Source: Elusimicrobiota bacterium (GTDB lineage: Bacteria > Elusimicrobiota > UBA8919). From it: 64,000 nt of DNA. The notes beneath the pieces are model-generated. The model worked only from the letters and a program-made list of their open reading frames with translations, made no database searches and was not told the DNA's origin. Numbering within the stretch: position 1 is the stretch's first letter; each line of letters starts with the position of its first letter. The translations under genes and the position numbers were made by a program. The stretch lies in the NCBI GenBank assembly GCA_028718185.1, contig JAQUMH010000003.1:148811-212810 (forward strand), in the 5' to 3' direction. Of this stretch, positions 1-7,798 are shown one piece after another.

Positions 1-48
1 AAGGGTAAGGGGAATATTTAGCGGACTCCGATAAATATTTAAATTAAA

Positions 49-1020
49 ATGAACCCTATATTTGAAGTTCCTCAGGAACTGAAATTAAATTTACCTTTAA
101 TAGAAAAGCTTTACGATGTCGCAATCATCGGGGCAGGACCTGCCGGTATGACAGCCACTGTTTATTGTTCCAGGAAAAAATTAGATACGTTGCTAATCAC
201 TAAGGACATAGGCGGTCAGGTGCTGGTTACCAGCGGAATTGAAAATTATATGGGCTATCAGCACATAACCGGCAGAGAACTTTCGGAAAAGTTTTATAAC
301 CAGATATCACAGTTCCCTATATCTCTATTGAAGGATGTAAAAATAAGTAATTTGGAGCTATCCAAAGATAAATTTGTTCTTAGTTGCGAGGGGAAAAAGT
401 ATTTTTCAAAAACTGTGATTATAACATCCGGCAAAAGGGCTAAAGAGTTAGATGTTCCTGGCGAGAAAGAATTTTTAGGCAAAGGTGTTGCTTTTTGTTC
501 GACCTGCGACGCGCCTCTTTTCAAAGATAAGGTAACTGCCGTTATCGGAGGCGGGAATTCTGCCTTGTCAGCTGTAATAGACTTGCTTTCATATTCGCCC
601 AAAGTCTATTTAATAAATATTGCAAGTACAATACAAGGTGACCCGGTACTTATTGAAAAAATAAAAAATTCAGGCAAAGTAGAGATAATATTAAATACAG
701 AAGTTGTTGAAATAAAAGGCGAAAAAAGGGTTGAATCTGTTGTGGTTAGAAATAGTGATACAAATCAAATACGACAGATTGATGTTTCGGGGGTTTTTAT
801 AGAGGTGGGACTTACACCAAATACCGAGTTTGTAAAGAACGTCCTGAGCCTTAACAATAACAAGGAAATAATTATTGATTGTAATAGCAGAACATCTGTT
901 CCTGGGATTTTTGCTGCAGGTGATGTTACCAGTACCACCGGTAAGCAAATAATCATTGCTGCAGGTGAGGGTGCAAAAGCCGCACTTTCAGTTTATAAGT
1001 ATCTGTTGGAGACAAAGTGA
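49..1020 (+). CDS. Thioredoxin reductase-like flavoprotein with atypical cofactor site
   Basis: This is an FAD-dependent pyridine-nucleotide-disulfide oxidoreductase of thioredoxin reductase size (323 aa). The FAD Rossmann motif GAGPAG is at residues 28-33, the redox pair CSTC is at 150-153, a second Rossmann motif GGGNSA follows near 167, and a GIFAAGDV FAD motif lies near the C terminus. The HRRxxxR stretch that grips the NADPH phosphate in classical TrxB is absent; INIAST stands there. The donor may therefore be NADH or ferredoxin (inference). A short N-terminal extension of about 20 residues precedes the Rossmann fold. No strong ribosome site is seen, but the next methionine lies beyond the FAD motif, so this start is forced. 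The PDO gene follows with overlapping stop and start. Confidence 0.9.
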   Translation: MNPIFEVPQELKLNLPLIEKLYDVAIIGAGPAGMTATVYCSRKKLDTLLITKDIGGQVLVTSGIENYMGYQHITGRELSEKFYNQISQFPISLLKDVKISNLELSKDKFVLSCEGKKYFSKTVIITSGKRAKELDVPGEKEFLGKGVAFCSTCDAPLFKDKVTAVIGGGNSALSAVIDLLSYSPKVYLINIASTIQGDPVLIEKIKNSGKVEIILNTEVVEIKGEKRVESVVVRNSDTNQIRQIDVSGVFIEVGLTPNTEFVKNVLSLNNNKEIIIDCNSRTSVPGIFAAGDVTSTTGKQIIIAAGEGAKAALSVYKYLLETK

Positions 1021-1652
1021 ATTTTATGGACGATAAAGCAAAAGATACGATAAAAAAAGATTTATCGGTTCTAACAAAAAAAGTCAAACTCATTGTTTTT
1101 ACTAAAGAAACAGAGTGTTCTTCATGTAAAGATAGCATTTTAAGTATTGAAGAAGTTGTCTCACTTTCAGATAATATTTTAATGGAAAAATATGATTTTA
1201 CGAAAGATAAAGAGAAAGCAGAGCAATATAATATTGATAAAACTCCGGCAATAGCAGTAGTTAGCGATAAAGATTTTGGTATAAGGTTCTACGGTTTTCC
1301 TGATGGTTTGGAGTTTTTATCGCTGCTTGATGCAATAAAATTGGTATCTTCCGGAGAATCAAATTTGACTTTGGAGACAAGAGAAATGACTTCAAAAATC
1401 ACAAAACCTGTCGTTATAAAAGTTTTCACAACAGTAAGTTGTCCATACTGTCCGGCAGTAGTTAAACTTGCAAATAGGTTTGCTGTTGAAAGTGATTTAA
1501 TAGGTTCACATTCCATAATCGCAAATGAATTTCCGGAACTCGTTGAAAAATATAGTATTTTTTCTGTACCTAAAGTTATGATAAATGAAACGGCGGAATT
1601 TGAAGGTGTTCCTTCTGAAAAGGAATTTTTAGAAAATATATTAAGAGCATGA
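1017..1652 (+). CDS. Glutaredoxin-like protein disulfide oxidoreductase (PDO), two thioredoxin folds
   Basis: The protein has two tandem thioredoxin-fold units: CSSC at residues 34-37 followed by a TP turn, and CPYC at 142-145 followed by a VP turn. This two-domain layout and 211-aa length match the PDO family known from thermophiles, which pairs with a thioredoxin reductase. A GTG start at 1017 overlaps the TGA of the reductase gene and has GGAG five bases upstream. An ATG nine bases later is the alternative but sits 14 bases from that site. The pair is clearly one transcription unit, and the reductase is the likely electron donor. Confidence 0.88.
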   Translation: MNFMDDKAKDTIKKDLSVLTKKVKLIVFTKETECSSCKDSILSIEEVVSLSDNILMEKYDFTKDKEKAEQYNIDKTPAIAVVSDKDFGIRFYGFPDGLEFLSLLDAIKLVSSGESNLTLETREMTSKITKPVVIKVFTTVSCPYCPAVVKLANRFAVESDLIGSHSIIANEFPELVEKYSIFSVPKVMINETAEFEGVPSEKEFLENILRA

Positions 1653-1783
1653 GAAACTTTAAGACAGCATTTTTAATGATTAGAATTTTTTAATTTATTT
1701 TTAATGTTAGTTTAATACCGTTTATTATATACTTGCCCCGTAAAATGACAATGTCCGTAAAATAACAATGTCGCAATGTAGTC

Positions 1784-1808
1784 GCCCGCCATCGATTCAG
1801 TGGCGGGC
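1784..1808. repeat. Palindromic repeat (GCCCGCC...GGCGGGC type)
   Basis: A 7-bp stem GCCCGCC/GGCGGGC encloses an 11-base loop and is preceded by GTAG. The same hairpin with a nearly identical loop recurs at about 2776, 9814 and 25330, and in a decayed form inside the aminotransferase gene near 54326. It is a dispersed palindromic element rather than a terminator, because no T tract follows. Confidence 0.75.
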
Positions 1809-1845
1809 TGATGTTGTGCAAGGGGTGAAACTAAAGGAGGTGAAG

Positions 1846-2025
1846 ATGAGCTGGTTGTCAATTTTATTACAAGGAATCGAGCAACTCGTAAGCTGGAATA
1901 ATTACAAGAGCATATACGAGGAATATGATATGTTTTGGTATCAGAAGTTATTTGTTTTACTTGTTTTGTTTTTGTTCTTTTCCGAAGGAAACCAATTGAT
2001 TGCCAAAAGGACGAATATTAAATAA
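1846..2025 (+). CDS. Small membrane protein, unknown function
   Basis: This is a 59-aa ORF beginning MSWLSILLQG. It has a very strong ribosome-binding site (AAAGGAGGTGAAG) directly upstream of the ATG at 1846, which decides this start over longer in-frame options. A hydrophobic stretch of about 14 residues (LFVLLVLFLFF and neighbours) near residues 36-50 suggests one membrane segment. The protein ends in a short basic tail. I recognise no family. It stands alone among repeats between the PDO gene and the ferritin-like gene. Confidence 0.55.
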   Translation: MSWLSILLQGIEQLVSWNNYKSIYEEYDMFWYQKLFVLLVLFLFFSEGNQLIAKRTNIK

Positions 2026-2071
2026 GTGACTGAGTATTTCAAAGGTTAAGCAGTAAGAGATGCCAACCTTG

Positions 2072-2166
2072 ATGTATAGGAGAATTTCAATGTCTGGCAG
2101 AGCTGACGCTCTGCGGTTACAACATCAGCTGTTTTGTAGCTGCAAAGCAAAGCTTTGCTTAACTTG
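2072..2166. repeat. Dispersed ~95-bp repeat, copy 1
   Basis: The block starts GATGTATAGG, contains AATTTCAATG, a CAGAGC...GCTCTG stem and the GCAAAGC.AAGCTTTGC stem, and ends TAACTTG. A close copy lies at 9061-9153 and a partial one at 34595-34665. No coding potential is seen, and the repeat fills most of the gap between the small membrane protein and the ferritin-like gene. Confidence 0.75.
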
Positions 2167-2238
2167 GTTATAGAAATTTCAATGTTTGTAGTTGTCGTAG
2201 ATTCTTGGCGTGCCTAACTTGGGGGGGGATATAGTATT

Positions 2239-2682
2239 ATGAAAGACATAAAAGAAGAGTTGATTTCCATGTTAAATAAAGCGTTAGAATTAGAACATGC
2301 AGCAAGGATTCAATATCTATCGCATGCTGAACTTGTTAAAGGTGAGGATGCCGAGAAAATAATAGAGAGGATTAAAGAGATTGCTTCAGATGAAAGTAAG
2401 CACGAAGATATTTACCGGAACTTGATAGGAAATTATTTATGTGGAGAACCCAGTATGGGTATTGCAGGAACATATCATGCGCATCTGAGAAAAGAAATAT
2501 TTGAAATTAATCTAAAAGGTGAAAAAGAAGCCATTGATTTCTATAAACAGATTTATCAAAAAGTTATAGATAATAAAAAAGATTTACAGTATGAATATGA
2601 AAAATTAGAACACGATATTCGTCACGTTATAATAGACGAACAAGAACACGTATCAGAACTTTTACAACTTCTTGGTATATAA
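2239..2682 (+). CDS. Ferritin-like diiron protein (bacterioferritin/Dps-type fold)
   Basis: This 147-aa all-helical protein carries two Glu/His metal-ligand helices: LEHAARIQY near residue 18 with DESKHED near 52, and a C-terminal DEQEHVSELL near residue 134. This is the pattern of the ferritin-like diiron superfamily, acting in iron storage or peroxide removal in the cytoplasm. A run of eight G bases lies 10-17 bases upstream of the ATG and may serve as the ribosome site. The superoxide reductase gene downstream supports an anaerobe's oxidative-stress role. The exact subfamily is not clear. Confidence 0.78.
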   Translation: MKDIKEELISMLNKALELEHAARIQYLSHAELVKGEDAEKIIERIKEIASDESKHEDIYRNLIGNYLCGEPSMGIAGTYHAHLRKEIFEINLKGEKEAIDFYKQIYQKVIDNKKDLQYEYEKLEHDIRHVIIDEQEHVSELLQLLGI

Positions 2683-2735
2683 CGGGATTACATTGTTTGT
2701 TATGTATAGTTTATATGTTTTTGTCCATATCCCTG

Positions 2736-2972
2736 TAGTAGCTTGCCCTCGGCAAGCAGGTTGTATTAAGTAGTTGCCCGCCAACGGTTCAGTGGCGGGC
2801 TAATATTGTCTTCATGTTTAAGTAGTAGTCCCGCCTTGCGGGATTCCAAGTAGCGGTGAGATTGCCATCTCACGGTAGTTATGTAGTAGCTTGCCCTCGG
2901 CAAGCAAGTTGTTTTGTGTAGTAGCAAACCTTGGTTTGCTGATGTTATGTAGCCGCAAAGCGATAGCTTTGC
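2736..2972. repeat. Array of seven different hairpins, each preceded by GTAG
   Basis: This 312-base gap before the superoxide reductase gene contains seven successive perfect or near-perfect hairpins at about 2741, 2776, 2829, 2856, 2889, 2923 and 2955. The stems include GCTTGCC/GGCAAGC (twice), GCCCGCC/GGCGGGC, CCCGC/GCGGG, GTGAGAT/ATCTCAC, AGCAAACC/GGTTTGCT and GCAAAGC/GCTTTGC. Each stem is introduced by GTAG or GTAGTAG, while the spacer lengths are irregular. No T tracts follow, so these are not intrinsic terminators. Confidence 0.8.
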
Positions 2973-2994
2973 ATAAGTATTACAGGAGGGAAAA

Positions 2995-3438
2995 ATGAAA
3001 GGTTATGTATGTAATGTATGTGGTTTTATCTCTATTGATGGAACGGCTCCCGAGTCTTGTCCTGTATGCGGAGCACCGAAAAAAGCATTCCAGGAAAAAG
3101 ACGCGATAAATTTACCGCAAGACACGAAAAATCTTACGGAACTTGAAAAAAAACATATTCCTGTGATAAAAATTGTTAAAAAATGCGGGTTAATCCCGGA
3201 TACCGGTTGTATAGATGCCCATGTGCGGATTGGTGAAATACTTCATCCTTCTCTTCCGGAGCACTTTATAGTCCGTATAGATTTTTATTTAGATAAAAAA
3301 TATATATCAAGGATGATGCTTAATCCCGAAAAAATCAATCCGGCGGCTTGTGTACATCTTAGAGTAAAAAGCGGTAAACTTACAGTTATTGACTTCTGTA
3401 ACCAGCACGGCAACTGGATAAGTGAGGTTGATTTATAG
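2995..3438 (+). CDS. Rubredoxin-like domain fused to superoxide reductase (desulfoferrodoxin family)
   Basis: Residues 1-30 form a rubredoxin-like zinc or iron site (CNVC at 6-9 and CPVC at 22-25). Residues 47-147 form a neelaredoxin/superoxide reductase domain whose iron ligands are visible: His54, His84, His90, Cys135 and His138. It reduces superoxide to peroxide using electrons from rubredoxin-type donors, a hallmark of anaerobes. The position two residues before His54 is Lys rather than the Glu found in the EKHVP motif of classical enzymes; some natural SORs also lack that Glu. AGGAGGG precedes the ATG at good spacing. Confidence 0.92.
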   Translation: MKGYVCNVCGFISIDGTAPESCPVCGAPKKAFQEKDAINLPQDTKNLTELEKKHIPVIKIVKKCGLIPDTGCIDAHVRIGEILHPSLPEHFIVRIDFYLDKKYISRMMLNPEKINPAACVHLRVKSGKLTVIDFCNQHGNWISEVDL

Positions 3439-3492
3439 AAAATCTCATTTCTTTCTTCTCCCAATTGAGAGATTGCTGAAAAAGTCCCCATG

Positions 3493-3585
3493 TGTCATTG
3501 CGAGGAGTCACGCTATAAGCGGGACGACGAAGCAATCTCGTAGGAAAAAGAGATTACCACGCTCCCGTCGGTTGCTCGCAATGAC
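3493..3585. repeat. Inverted-repeat element with TGTCATTGCGAG ends, copy 1
   Basis: The element begins TGTCATTGCGAG and ends CTCGCAATGAC, so the ends form an inverted repeat of about 11 bases. Inside are AGCAATCTCG and GATTACCACG-type segments. Copies lie at 9803-9901, 12633-12725 and 45059-45151. It looks like a non-autonomous MITE-like palindromic element. A spurious 71-codon ORF runs through it. Confidence 0.75.
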
Positions 3586-3633
3586 CAACAAAGAGGGTTT
3601 TAATGTTAGGGGGGAATTGGCAGGTCAAAAAAA

Positions 3634-3912
3634 ATGAAAAAAATTCATAATGAAGGAAAGAAAGTCGGTGACATAATCCTGTATGCTCTTAGTACATGTA
3701 TCTGGTGCAAAAAAACAAAACAGCTGCTGAAAGACTTGGGCATAGATTTCTATTATGTTGATGTGGATTTACTTGATAAAAAGGATATGAAAGCTGCTGA
3801 AAAAGAAATTATGAAGTGGAATCCCGACCGGTCATTTCCAACTCTTGTTAAAGATAACAAGTTTTGTATAACCGGATATAAACCGGATGAAATTAAAGAA
3901 AAAGTTTTGTAG
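3634..3912 (+). CDS. Glutaredoxin-family thiol oxidoreductase
   Basis: This 92-aa single thioredoxin fold has a CIWC active site at residues 22-25 and the cis-proline SFPT near residue 69. The family reduces disulfides or passes electrons between thiols in the cytoplasm. Its gene lies 8 bases before the ferredoxin:thioredoxin reductase-like gene, which is the probable electron source. The same pairing of a glutaredoxin-like protein with an FTR catalytic subunit is known in anaerobic bacteria and archaea. Confidence 0.87.
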   Translation: MKKIHNEGKKVGDIILYALSTCIWCKKTKQLLKDLGIDFYYVDVDLLDKKDMKAAEKEIMKWNPDRSFPTLVKDNKFCITGYKPDEIKEKVL

Positions 3913-3920
3913 GGGAAAAA

Positions 3921-4430
3921 ATGGAAGAAAAAAATAAAGTAACTTCCGAACAGATTAATCAATTATACCGGAAACTCAAAGAAGAAGCCGAAAATTCCGG
4001 ATATCATTTGAATTTTGATAAAAAATTTACGAAAGAACTTATTGAAGGGCTTCTTGTTAATGAAATAAGGTACGGTTATTATTCATGCCCGTGCCGGCTT
4101 TCTTCCGGTAATAAGCAGGATGATATGGATATTATATGTCCTTGTGATTATAGAGATGCAGATTTAAATGATTATGACACTTGTTACTGCGGGCTTTATG
4201 TTTCAAATAAGATATTAAGCGGTGAAAAAGAACTGAAATCTATACCTGAAAGGAGACCTTCTTTGGAAAAAAGAAAAGGCAAAAAGCCAGATACGGCAAA
4301 TCCTATTTTTTCAGTTCCTTTGCCGGTGTGGCGATGCAAGGTATGCGGATATCTTTGTGCCAGGAACGAACCACCGGAGATATGTCCTATATGTAAGGTA
4401 AAAAAAGAAAGGTTTGAAAGATTTATATAG
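3921..4430 (+). CDS. Ferredoxin:thioredoxin reductase catalytic subunit fused to rubredoxin-like domain
   Basis: Residues 1-105 match the FTR beta (catalytic) subunit: the three Cys pairs CPC at 56-58, CPC at 73-75 and CYC at 88-90 hold the [4Fe-4S] cluster and the redox disulfide. A charged linker leads to a C-terminal rubredoxin-like domain (CKVC at 139-142, CPIC at 155-158). No variable FTR subunit is nearby. The fusion with a rubredoxin-like domain suggests a ferredoxin or rubredoxin electron input to the adjacent glutaredoxin. A GGGG site lies upstream of the ATG. Confidence 0.88.
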   Translation: MEEKNKVTSEQINQLYRKLKEEAENSGYHLNFDKKFTKELIEGLLVNEIRYGYYSCPCRLSSGNKQDDMDIICPCDYRDADLNDYDTCYCGLYVSNKILSGEKELKSIPERRPSLEKRKGKKPDTANPIFSVPLPVWRCKVCGYLCARNEPPEICPICKVKKERFERFI

Positions 4431-4471
4431 ATTGTTTAAACCTCTCAATTATTTATTCTCCCCACTTATTC

Positions 4472-4526
4472 CTTTCCTCTCCCCTGTGGGGAGAGGAAAA
4501 AAGGTGAGGGGGAAATTATGAGATTT
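4472..4526. repeat. CCTCTCCCC...GGGGAGAGG repeat, copy 1
   Basis: A 9-bp stem CCTCTCCCC/GGGGAGAGG at 4476-4496 is followed by AAAGGTGAGGGGGAAATTAT and a tail resembling AGACTTTTAGCGGA. Copies lie near 10440, 15386, 17294 and 23276, with variants at 34515 and 35857. It fills the gap before korA. The first bases of the window look like the tail of another copy. Confidence 0.7.
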
Positions 4527-4559
4527 TTAACGGAATGATTTAATTTAAAAAAAACAAAA

Positions 4560-6290
4560 ATGGCAAAAACTTCAATTATTATTTGCGGTCAGGCAGGGCA
4601 GGGAATACAGACTGTTTGTAATATTCTGGCAAAGGCAATTTTACGTTCAGGGTATTATGTTTTTGCCTGGCAGGATTTCCAGTCAAGGATTCGCGGCGGA
4701 GAATCTTCTTCCCGTCTTGTCCTGAGTGATATGCCGGTTGAATCTCTGCCGGAGAAATATGATATTTTAGTGTCACTGGACAAATCCAATACTTCCGTAT
4801 ATTTGCCGTTCCTTAAAAAGGATGGTATTGCAGTAGCTGAAGATGAAACCGGTGAAAATATTTTAGCGGTACCTTTTCAAAAAACTGCTGTTGAAATCGG
4901 GGGCAACAAAATTTATGCAAACGCTTCCGCTATAGGAACGATAGCAGGAATTATTAATCTGGGTTTTGAAAGAATAGAAACTGTTTTAAGAGAGGAATTT
5001 ACAAGAAAAAGCAATGAGATTGCTGATAAAAATGTTTTAGTCGCAAAATATTCTTATGATTGGGCTGTTAAAAATAGTAAAAAATATCCAACTGAAACAA
5101 AAGGACTGAAAAACCTGAATATGAAAGTTATGACCGGGAACGAATCGCTGGCTCTCGGTGCTATTGCTGGTGGCTGTAAATTTATGTCTGCATATCCAAT
5201 GACACCTTCAACGGGCATAATAACTTATCTTTCCGAAACATCTCATAAAACAGGTATTTTAACAGAACAAGCGGAAGATGAGATATCAGCTATTAATATG
5301 GTGATAGGGGCGAGTTATGCCGGTGTCAGGTCTTTAACTGCAACCAGCGGCGGTGGATTTTGCCTTATGGTAGAAGGACTTTCGCTTGCAGCAATGACAG
5401 AAACGCCTGTTGTTATTGTTTTAGGCCAGCGTCCCGGACCTGCAACTGGGCTTCCAACGAGAACCGAACAGGGTGAATTAAATTTTGCGTTGAATGCTGC
5501 ACATGGCGAATTTCCTAGATTTATTTTTGCTCCTTCAAATGCTTATGATGCTTTCAATATAATGATAAAAGCTTTTGAGATGAGCCAGAAATACAGGGTA
5601 CCGGTTATAATTCTTACTGACCAGTATCTTGCCGATTCATATTGGACGGTTAAAAATTTTAATATTGATAAAGTTGAAATAAAAGATTATTTTTCTAACC
5701 CCAATGACATAGCAGGTGAATTTAAAAAATATTCTATAACTGACGACGGTCTTTCTCCTCGGCTTAAACCCGGCGAAAGTGAGAATCTTGTAGTTGATGA
5801 TTCGGATGAGCATGACCAGTATGGTCATATAACCGAGAATAACACAATAAGAAAACTGATGGTTGAAAAAAGATGGAATAAAAACTGTTTAATGGCAGAA
5901 GAGATGAATGTATCTGTTCCGGATGGTATTGAAGATTCGGAACTTGTTCTTGTGTCCTGGGGTTCTAACGGAGGGATAGTTTCATATGCAGTTGATGTTT
6001 TGTTAGAAAAGGGAATCAGAGCAAAAAATATAAACTATACAGAAATCTGGCCTTTAAAAATCCCAAAGGAATTTCTGGATAAAAACAGAAAATTTAAAAT
6101 AGTAGTTATTGAGAATAATTTTACCGGGCAATTTGCCAGACTCCTTGAGAGCGAGGGTGTTAAGATTTACGGAAAAATACTCAAATATGACGGATTGCCT
6201 TTTACGGAAGACGAAGTTATCGAAGAGGTTTTAAAATATACAAGTGTCCATCCCCTAAACTCTTCCTTCACACCTATAGATGGAAGATAA
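4560..6290 (+). CDS. korA: 2-oxoacid:ferredoxin oxidoreductase, fused gamma-alpha subunit
   Basis: Residues 1-185 are the gamma domain (GQAGQGIQT at the start, FQSRIRGGESSSR near residue 40). The rest is the alpha pyrimidine-binding transketolase domain (AYPMTPSTGI, LTEQAEDEISA, TATSGGG). The 576-aa length fits the fused gamma-alpha subunit of two-subunit enzymes. With the beta subunit downstream it oxidises a 2-oxoacid, most likely 2-oxoglutarate or a branched-chain 2-oxoacid, and reduces ferredoxin. The exact substrate cannot be read from sequence. No separate ferredoxin subunit gene is adjacent. The ribosome site is weak. Confidence 0.88.
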   Translation: MAKTSIIICGQAGQGIQTVCNILAKAILRSGYYVFAWQDFQSRIRGGESSSRLVLSDMPVESLPEKYDILVSLDKSNTSVYLPFLKKDGIAVAEDETGENILAVPFQKTAVEIGGNKIYANASAIGTIAGIINLGFERIETVLREEFTRKSNEIADKNVLVAKYSYDWAVKNSKKYPTETKGLKNLNMKVMTGNESLALGAIAGGCKFMSAYPMTPSTGIITYLSETSHKTGILTEQAEDEISAINMVIGASYAGVRSLTATSGGGFCLMVEGLSLAAMTETPVVIVLGQRPGPATGLPTRTEQGELNFALNAAHGEFPRFIFAPSNAYDAFNIMIKAFEMSQKYRVPVIILTDQYLADSYWTVKNFNIDKVEIKDYFSNPNDIAGEFKKYSITDDGLSPRLKPGESENLVVDDSDEHDQYGHITENNTIRKLMVEKRWNKNCLMAEEMNVSVPDGIEDSELVLVSWGSNGGIVSYAVDVLLEKGIRAKNINYTEIWPLKIPKEFLDKNRKFKIVVIENNFTGQFARLLESEGVKIYGKILKYDGLPFTEDEVIEEVLKYTSVHPLNSSFTPIDGR

Positions 6291-6322
6291 AGGGGAAAGC
6301 GAGCAGGTTTGTTTAAAATATT

Positions 6323-7162
6323 ATGTTAAAAATAGACGATTTTAAAAATAATGTAAAATCCGCTTGGTGTCCCGGGTGCAGCAATTTTGGGATATTGAAC
6401 GCTGTAAAAAATTCATTTGTAAAACTTGATGCTAAACCGCAGGATATTGTTATTGTTTCCGGCATAGGTCAGGCACCAAAGTTGCCCCATTACTTAAACT
6501 GTAATGTTTTTAACGGTCTGCATGGACGGGCATTGCCTGTTGCTACCGGTATAAAAGCTGTCAATCCGGAATTAACCGTTTTAACTGTCTGCGGAGATGG
6601 TGATTTCTATGGTGAAGGCGGTAATCATCTTTTACATGCTTTTCGCAGGAATCCTGATATAACTTCTCTTATACATAATAATCAGGTATATGCTTTGACA
6701 AAAGGTCAGGCATCGCCTACTACGGATATTGGAGTGAAAACAAAGTTACAGTTTGACGGTGTTAAAGAGGAACCGCTTAATCCGCTGGCATTAGCAATAA
6801 TAATGAATTGTTCATTTGTTGCAAGAGGTTATGCCGGTGATTTGGAATTTCTGTCTGAAATTATAGTTGCAGGAATACAACATAAAGGATTTGCCCTGAT
6901 AGATATAATTCAACCTTGTATAACCTTTGGGTATCATCAGGGTCCGTGGTATAAGGACAAGATTTATCATTTAGAGAAAGATTATAATCCTTACGATAAA
7001 GAATCGGCATTAAAAAAAGCAAGTGAAACAGGAGATAAAATACCAACGGGTATTTTTTACATAAATAAAAAGCCGGTATTTCCTGAAAACGAATCAAACC
7101 TTACAAAAATTGCAAAAATTGATAAAGATATTATTTATGGGTTGTTGAAGTTGTTTGAGTAG
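6323..7162 (+). CDS. korB: 2-oxoacid:ferredoxin oxidoreductase, beta subunit
   Basis: This 279-aa ThDP-binding subunit has the CPGC cluster ligands at residues 17-20, the GDGDFYGEGGNH ThDP/Mg motif near residue 91 and the NNQVYALTKGQ segment typical of the family. It forms the catalytic partner of the fused gamma-alpha protein encoded 32 bases upstream. Together they link central carbon metabolism to reduced ferredoxin. The beta subunit ends without an extra ferredoxin domain. Confidence 0.9.
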   Translation: MLKIDDFKNNVKSAWCPGCSNFGILNAVKNSFVKLDAKPQDIVIVSGIGQAPKLPHYLNCNVFNGLHGRALPVATGIKAVNPELTVLTVCGDGDFYGEGGNHLLHAFRRNPDITSLIHNNQVYALTKGQASPTTDIGVKTKLQFDGVKEEPLNPLALAIIMNCSFVARGYAGDLEFLSEIIVAGIQHKGFALIDIIQPCITFGYHQGPWYKDKIYHLEKDYNPYDKESALKKASETGDKIPTGIFYINKKPVFPENESNLTKIAKIDKDIIYGLLKLFE

Positions 7163-7173
7163 AGGAGAAAACA

Positions 7174-7794
7174 ATGGATTTAAAAAACATTTTCGAAAAA
7201 AGACGTTCTGTTAATTTTTTTGATACTAAAGAGAATATTAATGAAACGTTACTTGAAAAAATTTATAACATAGCCAGGCTGGTCCCGTCATCGTTTAACC
7301 TCCAGCCATGGAAGATGCTGCTTGTGAAAAATCAGGAGGACAAGAGAAAACTAAGAAAAGCTGCGTTCAATCAGGAAAAAATAGAAGATGCATCTGTCGT
7401 GATTGTATTGCTTGCAGATATGGAAGGATATAAAAATACAGATAAACTTTTAAATGATATGATAGCAAAAGGATATATTAAACAGGAAGAAAAAGAAAAA
7501 CATAGCAAAATGCCGGAAACTCTTTACGGGAATCCTTTTGCCGGTCGCGGTTTTGCTTTAAGAAACGTCGGTCTTTTTGCTATGGGATTTATGCTTGCTG
7601 CAAAAGATTTGGGAGTGGATACGCATCCTATGGACGGGTTTGAGCCGGAAAAAGTAAAAGAAGCGTTTAAAATCCCCGATAGATATGAAGTGGCAATGCT
7701 TATAGCGGTTGGTTATCATGATAAGTCTAAAAATTTATTACAGCGCCTGAACAGAAAAGAGTACGAAGAAGTTGTTGTCCGGGGAAGTTTCTGA
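7174..7794 (+). CDS. Nitroreductase-family FMN protein
   Basis: This 206-aa protein has the nitroreductase N-terminal pattern EKRRSVNFF and the FMN-binding segment RLVPSSFNLQPWKMLLVKN. GVDTHPMDGFEPEKVKEAF near the C terminus is typical of the family. It probably catalyses a flavin-dependent two-electron reduction, with unknown substrate. AGAGGAG precedes the ATG. It lies 11 bases behind korB and four bases before the desulfurase start, so it may belong to the same transcript. Confidence 0.85.
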   Translation: MDLKNIFEKRRSVNFFDTKENINETLLEKIYNIARLVPSSFNLQPWKMLLVKNQEDKRKLRKAAFNQEKIEDASVVIVLLADMEGYKNTDKLLNDMIAKGYIKQEEKEKHSKMPETLYGNPFAGRGFALRNVGLFAMGFMLAAKDLGVDTHPMDGFEPEKVKEAFKIPDRYEVAMLIAVGYHDKSKNLLQRLNRKEYEEVVVRGSF

Positions 7795-7798
7795 ATTT

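Noticed and set aside
2736-2972. Possible CRISPR array
   Set aside because: The units are different hairpins with irregular spacing and no constant repeat of CRISPR length; no cas genes are present.
3422-3637. A 71-codon ORF between the superoxide reductase and glutaredoxin genes
   Set aside because: It overlaps the end of one gene and is otherwise made of the TGTCATTGCGAG inverted-repeat element; the protein is low-complexity and has no ribosome site.
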